Origin: Euonymus europaeus
Lineage: Eukaryota; Streptophyta; Magnoliopsida; Celastrales; Celastraceae
Direction of reading: 5' to 3'
Assembly (NCBI GenBank): GCA_963580455.1
Contig: OY756968.1
Coordinates: 6,547,544 to 6,611,543 of the forward strand
DNA: 64,000 nt
Shown here: positions 38,804 to 50,063 of the stretch, one piece after another
Layout of the letters: the number at the start of each line of letters is the position of its first letter
How positions within the stretch are numbered: position 1 is the first letter of the stretch
Notes under the pieces: model-generated
Seen by the model: only the letters and a program-made list of their open reading frames with translations
Told to the model about the DNA's origin: nothing
Database searches by the model: none
Position numbers and translations under genes: made by a program

Positions 38804-38815
38804 TGTCTTGGTAGA

Positions 38816-39771
38816 CTATTCAGATTCAATACCAAAGAAAGCACATGCACTCAACTCTAAATTTTGACATTCCAATATAGGTTCCGGAAATGTATCTGCT
38901 GAAGAATCATCTATTGCATCAAAGTCAACTTCTAACAAAAGAAGTTGTTTCTTGGCACATTGGTGGCCTCTGAAAAATTTCTCATCACAGTAAAAACAAA
39001 GTCCCTTCAACCTTTTTTCTTGATATTCTGCAGGAGTTATTTTCTTGTGGACTTGGTTAGAAAAATTTGTCTTTGTTGGTGGAGGATCTCCTGATTGCAG
39101 CATTGGCAAAATTGCATTAGTGGTAGGCCTAGATGGAATCAGTCTTGTGGAATTTTGCTTAAGATTGGACAATTTAAATCCAGTTGCTAAGCCAAAGCAA
39201 TTGCATCTTGAGTTGTTTCGGGTCTCAGTATCTTAACATCATAACGCAATTCCATCTTCAATCCCCCAATAAAACAACTTTTAAGCAAGATAGGACTAAT
39301 TCCAATGGTTCTATTGGAAAGCTTACGAAATTCAGTAATGTAATCCTTAAGATTACCTGTCTGCTTAAGCTTGAATAAGGTTTTAGCACTGTCTTCAAAG
39401 TGAGATGGCCCAAATTCTTTGCAAAAAACCACTGTGAAATCCTCCCAACGAGGAGTTGTGTGAAGACAGTTTAACCAACGAAACCATTGAAGGGCATCAT
39501 CCTCCAGATTGAAAGAGACAATCACAACCTTCTGGTTTTCAGGTATTTGATAATAAGCAAAATATTGGTCAGCCTTATGTATCCAGTTAGATGGATCATC
39601 GCCCTCATGAAATCGAGGAAATTCAATCTTCTGCCATGGCATACGAGATCCAAGATTCCCACGACCTTCATCATTTCTGCAAACAGAAGATGATGGTCCT
39701 AGAACTTCAAGTAAACCAGTATCAATAGATTTCTGTTTGAACAAATCTTGACGTAACCTGTCAATCATGGC
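38816..39771 (-). pseudogene. Reina Gag
   Basis: Gag is split in two frames. The first part (39187-39771) has the retrotransposon Gag domain: FHEGDDPSNWIHKADQYFAY, then FGPSHFEDSAKTLFKLKQTG and a YITEFRKLS segment. The second part (38816-39172) holds a zinc knuckle variant (CFYCDEKFFRGHQC) followed by a KKQLLLLE tail typical of Reina elements. A frameshift near 39180 separates them. The N-terminal codons lie ~12.6 kb away at 52416-52435 because of the nested insertion. Confidence 0.87.
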
Positions 39772-39979
39772 TACAATGATCCCGAGCAATTTTTTTCAGA
39801 CATTCCAGCCAAGTCGGAGATGGCTACAGTGATCCCGAGCAATTTTATTTTTCCAGCCAAGCCGGAGATGGCTACAATGATCCCGTGCATTATTTTTACA
39901 TTTTTCAATTGGTACAAAAATCGGCTTTCTACTCCTTTGCGCGCCATTTACTCTGTAAAGTCACGCAAAGTGGGGCAGC
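39767..39979 (+). repeat. Extra copy of the nested element's 3' interior and polypurine tract
   Basis: These 213 bases are, by eye, identical to 49851-50063, which precede the 3' LTR. They include two GCCAAG..TGATCCC repeat units and the AAAGTGGGGCAGC tract, but lie outside the 5' LTR. The junction to Reina gag falls at a shared ATGGC. Confidence 0.88.
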
Positions 39980-42268
39980 TGTAGTACCCCATTTTTGTCC
40001 GGGAGCTTATTATTTTTAATAATATAATAAAAAAATTTTGAAAAAATAATAATAAAAAGAAAAAGGAAAAAACAACCTTAATGACCAATATTCACCAAAA
40101 TCTGGGCCCAAAGTTAAACCCTAAATACTTACATTTAATCCACTCCCTAATATCACCTAGCTAGGCCCATTGCCTTATCTAAGGTCCAAATATCTACCCA
40201 TCTAAATTAACCTACCTAATTAAGCCCACCACTCCAATTTAACTTACCTACCCGGCCCAAAATCACCTTAAACTAAACCATTGGCCCAAAACCACCTAAA
40301 CCTAACCCTAATGGACTAAAACAATTAAAAGGTTTTGATGAAGGAAAGAAGCAAGGTGCGGCAGTGGAAGGAAAAAGAAAGAGGGTTGGTGGAGAATGAC
40401 AAGGAAAAGCAGAGAAGGTGGGAGACAGTGGAGAAGGAGTGGAAGCCACTGGTTTTTGGTGATTAAAGGAGAAGGCAGCGACACAAAGAAAGAAAAAAGG
40501 CGGAGGAGCCAGAGTTGTTTTTGGGGAAGAACCCGAAGGTTCTTGAGAGGATTTTAGAGAGAAGAAAACCGGAGGACTTGGAGTTGGTTTTGGGGGGGGA
40601 TCCGGAAGGAAAATACCAGAAAAGGCCGAACGAAGCTTGAAGAAAAAGGGAAGAAAAAAGGAAAAGAAGAGGAAGGAGAGTGGATTTGGGGGTGCTGCGC
40701 CAGTTTTCTGGACGGAACAATCGGGGAACGATCCGTGGTCCGATCGGAGTGAAATTTGGACAGTAACTTCACAGCACTTGGAGCTTTATTCTGATCGGTG
40801 CGATTGCCATTTGAAGGTGTCTATCTACCCCGGTTTCCGATAGAAAGTGACTGCAATTTTGGGGAGAGGAGACACTGCACACAGGTTTTTCAATCAACGA
40901 TCGGGCAACGATCCGTGGTCCGATCGAAGTGAAATTTGGACAGTAACTTCACAACACTTGGAGCTTTATTCTGATCGGTGCGATTGCCATTTGAAGGTGT
41001 CTATTTACCCCGGTTTCCGATAGAAGGTGACTGTAATAATAGGTTATTGTGGATTTTTGGATCTGGTTTTGCTGGTTTGCTGCTCTGTTTCTTTGTTTGC
41101 AGGCTGGACGGGAAGAGGCGGCAGGGAAGGAGCTTCTGGACATGTGCTGGAGGAGACGATGAACAGTAGTGGGACGTTGGGCCGGGGATGGTTGTTGGGC
41201 CGATGGTAGATTTGATGGTTGTTGGGTCGGGCTCTGATTATTTCTGTTTTGGGCCGAGTTCTGTTATTCGGGCCAGTCCTTATCTTTATTTGTTTTTTGG
41301 GCCGGGTTTAAGGATTAATTTGTTTTTCATGGGTTTCTGTTTGTGCTTGTATTGGGCCTGGTTCGTGTTTTATTTGTTTGAGTTTATTAGGGCCTGTTGG
41401 GTTATGTTGGGTTGCTAGTAATAAGTTTAAGTTATAATTTTTTTTGACAATTATATAGTCCCAAATCATGTAATAAAATAATAAAATAGTAAAGTAGTAT
41501 AGACATTAATTAGATTAATATGCATGCTTGTATTTAACTTTATAATTTATTTTAAAATGTATATTTAAATAATTTCCAAAAAAGACAATCAAATCACACA
41601 ATTTTATATATTCAATCCGCGAAACATCCATTTCTTTCAAACCATTCGATCTTGTTTAGAGAATATCAACGTATTGGTTTCTCGAAACATCCATTTCTTT
41701 CAAACCATTCGATCTTGTTTAGAGAATATCAACGTATTGGTTTCTCGAAACATCCATTTCCGTCAAACATTTGATTTTGTTTAGAGAATATCAACGTATT
41801 GGTTTCTCGAGACATTTCTTTCAAACATCCAATCATGTTTAGAGAATATCAATGTATTGGTTTCTCGAGACATTTCCTTTTCCATCCAACTTTGTTTAGA
41901 GAATATCAACGTATTGATTTCTCGAAACATTTCTTTTAAAAAAAAACGAAGTTTAAATTTCTCCATCCATTTAACAATAAATAATTTTTGGACACATGAA
42001 ATTTTTATCAAAACAATTTAAGACATTTATAAAACATTTTTAAGAAAAGGCATAAACAGTTTAAAAGGCAACCGACTAGGGAGTTGTGGGGTGCCTAACA
42101 CCTTCCCCACACTCAATAGACCCCCTTACCCATTTTCTCTGGTTCACAGGCTTAACATTTTAGTGTCCAATTGTACTATAATCAATTGGTGGCGGCTCTT
42201 ACATTTTCTTACATTTTACAGACATTTTCTCAATAGCGCCGGTACGCGTCGTGATTTCGGTTGCGACA
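39980..42268 (+). repeat. 5' LTR of the nested element
   Basis: This 2289-bp LTR starts TGTAGTACCCC and ends TTGCGACA. It contains a ~180-bp tandem duplication (40719-41039) and a 63-bp minisatellite (about 41622-41935, five units). Small ORFs inside it appear identically in the other LTR and look incidental. Confidence 0.92.
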
Positions 42269-42270
42269 AC

Positions 42271-42288
42271 TGGCGACTCTGCTGGGGA
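42271..42288 (+). other. Primer-binding site of the nested element
   Basis: TGGCGACTCTGCTGGGGA starts two bases inside the 5' LTR. This class of primer site is reported for Tat/Ogre elements and attributed to tRNA-Arg; I did not verify the tRNA match here. Confidence 0.65.
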
Positions 42289-42430
42289 TACCAGGTTTTT
42301 ACTGAAGGGGTCGAGCCTTTATATTGATGTTTATGCTTTTTCTTAATTTTTGATTTTTGTTTATTATAAAGTTTAATATCATAGTTTATTAATTTATATG
42401 ACATCGAAAACACACTATTTATTACACACA

Positions 42431-43253
42431 CGTAACCCTATACCCGGGTTTTCCTTGTGATTAGTGAGGGTTGACCTACCACCTTTTGGGATTTACTTCC
42501 CTGTGTAGGTGGGGGAAGACACTCTCCTGGATTGACGTCCTCTTAAAGTATTAAGGGATGGACTTTTGTTATCCAAGTATGGATCAAAAGTCACATAATC
42601 CAGTAAACCTCTCGCGAAGACGCGTTTTAGTTTAGATACACAACCCGAATGCACATTAGACCTCCAGATATGTTAGGATTTTTCTATCGAATTAGGAACA
42701 ACAAGGGCATCCTTATTTCTAACAGTTTATTTGTACATAATTTGTATACCCTCTTATGATTATCTTAATTGTACATAATTGTGCATATCCAAATTATGGT
42801 TTGTTTTACATGTCCTAAATTGCAAATCCCTTCTTACTTTTTGTTCATACATACACTAGAGCACAAATCTTTGTAATCTAATTAGATTGTACCTCCAGAA
42901 TGATCAATACCAATAGGGACCAATGCACTAACATTAGAAGATTCCCAAGAGGTCAGGGAGAAGTTAGAAAAATTACAAGAAAGATGGGAAGAACAAGATT
43001 TGCATACAATGAAAGCTTTCAGAAGTGCCTATGGACGAATCGACTATCTGTTGACCATATAAAAACATAACTCTGTGCCCGAGTTTTTCCTGGAATTAGT
43101 GAGGGTTGACCTACCACCTTTTTGGGATTTACTTCCCTGTGTAGTTGGAGGAAGACACTCTCCTGGATTGACGTCCTCTTAAAGTATTAAGGGATGGACT
43201 TTTGTTATCCAAGTATGGATCAAAAGTCACATGATCCAGTGGCCTCTCGCAAA
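42431..43253 (+). repeat. ~160-bp direct repeat in the leader of the nested element
   Basis: A block starting near TTAGTGAGGGTTGACCTACC and running through GGATTGACGTCCTCTTAAAG to AAAAGTCACATRATCCAGT occurs at about 42431-42613 and again at about 43063-43253. The copies are nearly identical and ~630 bp apart. The interval 42290-44540 has no supported gene. Confidence 0.8.
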
Positions 43254-44567
43254 GTTGCGCTACCCATATGCATTAGATAACCCTAGATCCGGTTTGAGAC
43301 TTTCAGAAGTTTGTAGGAATATGACCCTGATTAAGAATCACGGGAAACACTTATTTTCTTGACTCTACTTACTACTTGTATATATATATTTGCTCATTAT
43401 TTGCATGTTCATTAACCACTCATACATGTCCATATGTACCTTTCATACACAGTATTCATGACATTTGCATCCACAATAATTTAGAGAAAATCCATCAATT
43501 GGTTTTACGATAACTTTATGTTTAGAATTTTTCTAAGAATTGTCAATCTGTCCAATATTGGGGCAATTTCGAGGAAATTAATTCTTAACCTTAGGGTTGG
43601 ACAAATGTGAATGCATCATGCTAGAGGAATATTTGGGAACCTATGTGAGCAATTTAAAGAATTTCATGGGAAAGGACATGAACTCTGCTGTTAATCCTTG
43701 TTATGTCATCTCACGACCATCGAGTTTTGATCATTAACTGGATCAGTTTGGGGATTTCCAGTTTCATATCAATTGTCTCCAAGAGCAATTTCCAAAGTGC
43801 ACCACCATTTATGTTCTATCATGACTTTGATTTGATGACGTTTTATAGTACGAAATTTGCATATTTCTATTATGTCCCTTGTGAAGTAAAGTCCATATTC
43901 TAAATTTCTGCATGAATTCTACTTCATTTCCAAATGTTAAATCTTAATCATTCCATCCAACAAGATTGAAATTGATGATAATGAAGAAGATAGCCTAATA
44001 AAACCTTTTTGGGTGTGCTCACCACTGACAATGTTGAATCTTCCTCTGGCACTAAGACTGAATTTGAGATATCGTTAGATTGGCTTGGATATTTCATTCG
44101 AGAATGGAGTCACTCAAGTACACTTTTTGAGAAGCCATTTGTTGTGGGGATGATTGAAAATGACAAATGTTATGCTGTACAACGGTATTAGTTTGTTTGG
44201 CAGAATGAGCGGTTGATAACTTGTCACCGATTATAGTGGTCAACGTTCACTTTCACTGGTCACCAACTGCAATCAAGTTCATGCCCATATTGTCAAAAGC
44301 AGTGTCATATCACCATTATGTGATTCGGGCTTATTTTTAAAATTTCTACAGCCTACTATCAATTATTTCCCGACAGGAGGCTCATGATGTAATTGACATC
44401 ACGAGATTTTATGCTGTTGTCCACCCAAATTATTCAAAAGGCTAATTGCCAAGATCTTCTCCGTTATATTACCCTGTCTGAAGTCCTTCACCAAGTGGCA
44501 ACTCACTACCTTTCTCTCTTTGATAAGTCTTTCGCTCCTTTAGTTGAGTTTCTTTCTGATACGCGTT

Positions 44568-45677
44568 ATGGCTTCCAAAAGACAACGCACACAAGCCCTT
44601 CAGATATATGATGAAAATCTCTTTGTGAGTCAGGAAGCATTTGAGAGATACCAACGGTCAGTTGGTGTGCGAAATATTATCCCGGAGAGAGGCATCCAGG
44701 TTGTTTATACAACGGAGCCCACTATTGCTAGAATAATTGCTGAGCGAGGTTGGGAGAAGCTCGTTGCACAGCCAAAAGCTGCAGTTGTTCAGTTGGTAAG
44801 AGAATTTTATGCCAATGCAATGGTAGGATATGAACAGATAAATGTTCGAGGTGCGAGAGTTTCATTTGATAGCCAAACCATTAATGACGTTTATAATCTT
44901 CCAAACTTTGTCGACGATGATTTTTCTAAGTTGTTAGAATCTGATGTTGATATGGATGCAGTAATTCGTACAGCATGTAAACCAGGCGCTGCCTGGAAGA
45001 AATTTAGAGGGGAGGGAGTCTCATTCCCCGCAGCAGCTATGACCAGGAACAGCAAGGCTTGGATGCGTTTTATTTAGGCGAAACTCATGCCTAGTACTCA
45101 TTCAGTTGACGTTTCCAAAGATAGAGCATTGTTGCTTTATTCTATTCTGTCTGGAAAATCGATTGATGTTGGGAAAGTTTTACACAAGTCTATTATCCAC
45201 AGCCTTCATGCTACAACAACTATAGGGCTTTGTCTCCCTTCTCTGGTTAGTACATTGTGTATGAGAGCTGGGGTTCATTGGGAATCGCATGAAGAGGTGC
45301 AGAATCCCCGACAAGTGATTGATCATAGGATAATCAATCGTTACAAAGATGATGAGATTGTTGACGCTCATCCAGAGATTGGATCTTCTACTGTTCATTA
45401 TTCCAGTTCATCAGGAACCATGGCTATAGCTGAAAGGATGACGCAGATTGAGGCACGTGTGGATTACCTGTCTAAAAGTATTGATCAGTTAATTGCACAT
45501 ATTACAGGCTCCAATGGGACCATGGATCAGATGCACAATCAGCTGGCCAGCAACTTTGGAGTGCATAACATGCAGTTTCCGACTTCACTAGCCCAACAAC
45601 AGGATCTTTATCATCTGGAAAATTATGAAAACCCAGGATTCCAATCAGAGAATTTCTATTTTCCATCATTTCATTAA
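44568..45677 (+). pseudogene. PF20167-like ORF, first copy, one in-frame stop
   Basis: The ATG at 44568 (MASKRQRTQALQIYDENLFV) opens a 370-codon frame interrupted once, by TAG at 45075-45077. Motifs follow the plant transposon-protein family: VVQLVREFYANAM, VNDVYNLP-like INDVYNLPNF, a WMRFI motif just before the stop, then DRALLLYSILSGKSIDVGKV and the ATTTIGLCLPSLVSTLC stretch. A C-terminal region (about 45420-45560) could form a coiled coil. Function is unknown. It is more diverged from the Athila ORF (4702-5832) than from the general family. The single stop suggests recent decay or a protein made only with readthrough. Confidence 0.75.
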
Positions 45678-45863
45678 ATGTTGAACATTGTGAGCCTTGT
45701 ACTGTTGTTGTTTATGGAGAGTTAGCTAATATGTTTCAATCTCCATGTCTGTCCCTTGTTGCTTGTTATCTTCAAAGAAAGTATTTGAACAATTATGATC
45801 GACTTGATCCTTGAGCAGTATAAAAGTTACCACCATGATGGTACAATTATTCATTCGACAGGT

Positions 45864-46020
45864 AAAAAAAAAAAAAAAAACAACCCGCTTGAGTGAAAAC
45901 CTGAAAAGGCATTCTTGGTAAAAATTAGGGTTTGTAAAAATGAAAAAAAAACAACAAAAAAACCCGCTTGAGTGAAAACCTGAAAATGCATTCTTGGCAA
46001 AAATTAGGGTTTGTAAAAAA
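45864..46020 (+). repeat. ~75-bp tandem duplication
   Basis: Two copies of AACCCGCTTGAGTGAAAACC followed by CTGAAAA.GCATTCTTGG and AAAAATTAGGGTTTGTAAAA, separated by A-rich tracts. Confidence 0.85.
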
Positions 46021-46254
46021 GCAAAATGCTAGAGTAAAAGTCAGAAATGACGCTCTAAAAAAGAGAGAGAGAGAGAGAAAAAAAGAGAAAAAAGAAAAAG
46101 AAAAAGGCCTGCACTTTAAATTCAGGCTGCACGTTCTGGTTACTTGAAGAAGAATTGATGGGGCATAAACCTTTTGCATCAATGAGCGGTGTTGATTTGG
46201 TCAGTACTTTGTCTCAAATTGATATGGATGAATCAGATTCATGGTGTTTAGATT

Positions 46255-46680
46255 GAATAACAGTGAATGGGTCACGCTCCAAAACTGGGGCAGTTTTGGG
46301 AGCGACATTTTTGATAGCTTGGCAAAGAAATTTTGGTTGGCAGACATGGAAAGTTCCGGCTTCATGACAGTTAATTACTCACGCACCATGACAGTGAATG
46401 GGTCACGCTCCAAAACTGGGGCAGTTTGGGGAGCGACATTTTTGATAGCTTGGCAAAGAAGTTAGGTTGGCAGACATGGAAAGTTCCGGCTTCATGACAG
46501 TTAATTGCACACGCATCAAAACTGGGGCAGTTTTGGGTGCAATGTTTCTGTTTATCTTGACGAAGAAATTTTGGCTGGCAGACATGGGAAATTCAGGCTT
46601 CATGACAGTTAATTGCACACGCACCAAAACTGGGGCAGTTTTGGGTGCGACGTTCCTGTTTTTACAATTTCATCCAGGAT
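46255..46680 (+). repeat. ~110-140-bp tandem repeat with hairpin-forming GGGGCAG motifs
   Basis: About four units, each with CAAAACTGGGGCAGTTTTG (or a close variant), TTGGCAGACATGG and GGCTTCATGACAGTTAATT. The first motif is a perfect inverted repeat of CAAAACTG around GGG. A fifth, isolated copy lies near 46774. Confidence 0.85.
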
Positions 46681-46699
46681 AAATCACACAGAAAAAGGA

Positions 46700-48199
46700 G
46701 TTTGAAGACACATATTTTGGGTTCAGTGACTACTTCATGAGTTCTTGATTTGACTATTGTTAATTGGGTACACACCAAAACTGGGGCAATTTTGGCATAA
46801 TCTTTGATTTATCACATATTTCATCTTGAGGAATTTCGATTTATCTTTTCTTTCTTTTCCTTCTTCTCTTTCTGTATATATCTTACTCTAAAAGAATTCC
46901 TTGATTACTATTCTTTTTTTTTAAATATCATGGCATTATCCATTCTTCGGCTTTGCTACTCATTCCTTCCATTTCCATATTCTGATTCCATATCCCAAAA
47001 ATTTCTCATTCTTGGCATGCTTAGTCGTACTATTGAACTTATCATTGATTGAAGTCTTGACAATGAATGTTATGACTGCATTAAGATATTACTTTTGAGA
47101 AAAGTTGATAGATGTTGGCACCCTCAACTGAAAAAGACCTGATGGATAAACATGTGGTCGAAACAAGTATTATCAGAAGAGGGACGATCCTGATTATAAA
47201 ATGTGTGCATTAACAAAAAAAAAAACAAAAAAAAACAAACACAAAAAAAAAACAAACAGAAAAAAAGACATTTTATTGAACATGAATTATTGAATCTAGC
47301 AATGTTTGTACACAGAAAGGTTGAAAATTGCACAAAAGTTGGTTTTTTGAGTGCATGAAATTTTTATCCTTTAGTGAAGACTTTTTTTTTGAGTAATAAG
47401 AACAATCCCTATAAAGAAACAGACTGGTCTAGGGATCCGTAATTGCACGCATGTTTTTGAAAAGTCATAAAAATGGCTCATTGCATACATCATCATTGCA
47501 TATCCTTTGTATGATTGTTGCAAGTTTGTTCGAAAGGTACAATGTTGAAGGTGTCATTTTTCTCGAATCAGGTTTTGAATTACCTCCATCGTGCCTGATC
47601 AATCTTTTCATCATTGCCCTGACGGGAGGCTATAAACCCCGATCAATTATTTCAATTTGCATTCATGTCTTGTCACTCGCACGAATCCATGGAAAAATTT
47701 TAAAAAACAAAAAAGGCAGACAAAAAGAAAAGGGGGAAGACAGACGTGACCTTTACTTTCGGCGTCTTTTTGAAAAGTTTTGGACCGTTCTTTATATTTT
47801 GTCTTTTCTGGTCAAATAATTTCGTTTTCATCACGGAGTCAACATTTCTCAATCACCTTCACCGTGCCTGATCATGATATTCTAACCACTTTCCGACAAT
47901 GACGTGACCGGTCACATCTTTCATTTTCTCATGAGACGACGTTTGCCCGCCCTGTGAAATTCCAATTTTTTTTCCATCGTCCCTTGAAAGACTCGCAGTT
48001 CACCTGTAATGTTCTGTCTGCTCTGACCCAATCTTCTTTCTTTCTCTTCTAAAGCTGTACATCTTCGTTGTTGAATCTGTTCATTTTCTCTTTTCTGACT
48101 ACCTTTATCATCACTTCGTCACCATTCCTGATTTTGTTCGGATCATCGCACATTCATTTCCATAACTTTTTTCAGATATACCATCTTTCGACCTTTCAA
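46700..48199 (+). other. Interior of the nested element, no supported gene
   Basis: AT-rich DNA between the two PF20167-like ORFs with A-rich patches (about 47213-47265). Small ORFs here have no recognisable domain. Confidence 0.55.
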
Positions 48200-49062
48200 A
48201 TGGATGATAATCTATCATCCCGCTCACAAACGATTGTATCGTTTGCTAAAGCAGAAATCATTCCTGAGAGACGATTTGACTTTCATATTCTTATAGATTC
48301 CAACGCCCGCTGGGCTATGAAATACCTCCAGGATCACTCCATGTCATTTCTGATTAACCCCGATCCTGAGGGTGATTTATCAGTGTATCCTCGTATAGTT
48401 CGTGGTTTCTACGAAACTTTAGAAACGTTACCACTGAGTGCGAGAACCGAATCCCAGCCGGTTTATCAAGTGGAAATAATCGGTATGAAATTCCGATTCA
48501 CCACGGCGGACATATGCGAATGCCTGGGGTATCCCTCTTCTTACGAAGTGGCTACTGGTTTCAAAGCACCGGTGTCTGTCTCTAAGGAAGAGATAATTGA
48601 TGACATGTGTGGAGGACAGATCGATGAGAAGGTAAAGGCTACACGTCGCTCATATCTGCCATCAAATATGTGGTTGCTGGACGATGCTGTCCGACACAAC
48701 CTCTGTCCCATTGGTCACCACCACCAGCGACGGGGTAACATTCTCCATGCCTTATTACCCGACTGGTTTTGAGCAAACACATTCATCCTCCTCTAAACCA
48801 AGTTTCTCTACTTTATCCAGTAATTACTATGCAGAAAAATAACTGGCGGAAGGGTATTAACCAAATGGTCACTACTGTAAAGAGACTACAAGCATCACGG
48901 TCTCAAGGTCCAGTACTAGGAGAAACATCCCGGTCTGCTGCTAAACCACCATCACCTGACCACACTCAGGAAATACCAGCTCATGAGCAACAATTGGAGG
49001 CAAGACGACAAAGGTGGGAGCAACTGTTGAATGTAGTCGCGAATGTGGACAGGCCCAATTGA
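48200..49062 (+). pseudogene. PF20167-like ORF, second copy, frameshifted
   Basis: The ATG at 48200 (MDDNLSSRSQTIVSFAKAEI) opens 190 codons ending at TGA 48770-48772. The middle carries the family motifs PRIVRGFYETLETL, DICECLGYPSS and SNMWLLDDAVRHNLCPIGHH, which align with the Athila ORF motif SMWLVDRIVHQNLWPAGHH. After GNILHALLP the frame is lost, and a C-terminal part continues in another frame (to 49062, QRWEQLLNVVANVDRPN). The region between is shorter than in intact relatives. This copy is closer to the Athila ORF than the copy at 44568-45677. Function unknown. Confidence 0.75.
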
Positions 49063-49204
49063 GAATTTTTACAGTGATTGTACTATTTACCCAAGTCCAG
49101 CCCATGTTACAAAAATGCCCTGTAAATATTTGTGTAAATGTAAAATAAATAAAAATTCATAAAAATTGCTTGCAAAAACAAAAAATCAAAAAAATACAAT
49201 TCAT

Positions 49205-49985
49205 TCAAAATTTAGCCAAACCAGGAGTGGCTAAATGATCCTGTGCAAATTTCTGTGTGTAGATACAAAAAAACAAAAAAAATCAAAAAAAATCCAATTC
49301 ATTAAAATTTCAGCCAAGCTGGGGATGGCTACAGTGATCCCGTGCAATTTGTTTTTATTTCCAGCCAAGCCGGAGATGGCTACAATGATCCCGAGCAATT
49401 TTTATTCATTCAAAATTGAGCCAAGCTGGGAATGGCTACAGTGATCCCATGCACATTTTTTAAAATAAAAAAAACATTTCAAAATTCAGCCAAGCTGGGA
49501 GTGGCTACAATGATCCCATGCACATTTAAAAAAAAATCATTTCAAATTTCGCCAAGCTGGGAGTGGCTACAATGATCCCATGCACATTTCTTAAAACAAA
49601 AAATAAAAAACATTTCAAAAGTTTTGCCAAGCTGGGAGTGGCTACAGTGATCCCATGCACATTTCTTAAAACAAAAAATAAAAAACATTTCAAAAGTTTT
49701 GCCAAGCTGAGAGTGGCTACAGTGATCCCATGCACATTTCTTAAAAATAAAAAAAATATAATAATAAAAAAACATTTCAAAATTTGAGCCAAGCCGGGGA
49801 TGGCTACAGTGATCCCGTGCAATTTGTTTTTATTGCCAGCCAAGTCGGGGATGGCTACAATGATCCCGAGCAATTTTTTTCAGACATTCCAGCCAAGTCG
49901 GAGATGGCTACAGTGATCCCGAGCAATTTTATTTTTCCAGCCAAGCCGGAGATGGCTACAATGATCCCGTGCATTATTTTTACAT
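49205..49985 (+). repeat. Tandem array of ~12 GCCAAG-TGGCTACA-TGATCCC units
   Basis: About twelve units of roughly 50-100 bp share the core GCCAAGCYGGGRRTGGCTAC and ARTGATCCCRTGCA, separated by variable AT-rich spacers. The array ends just before the polypurine tract. ORFs on both strands through it are repeat artefacts. Tandem arrays in this position are known in Tat/Ogre elements. Confidence 0.88.
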
Positions 49986-50050
49986 TTTTCAATTGGTACA
50001 AAAATCGGCTTTCTACTCCTTTGCGCGCCATTTACTCTGTAAAGTCACGC

Positions 50051-50063
50051 AAAGTGGGGCAGC
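50051..50063 (+). other. Polypurine tract of the nested element
   Basis: AAAGTGGGGCAGC directly precedes the TG of the 3' LTR. Confidence 0.75.

Noticed and set aside
40463..40843. Proline/serine-rich ORFs repeated at 50547-50856
   Set aside because: These are LTR sequences present identically in both LTRs, with no domain or conserved start.
49526..49873. 115-aa repetitive ORF on the minus strand and its plus-strand counterparts
   Set aside because: They are translations of the tandem array and change with unit number.
49205..49985. CRISPR-like look of repeated cores with variable spacers
   Set aside because: The setting is a plant LTR element; the spacers are AT-rich, not unique inserts, and no cas gene exists.
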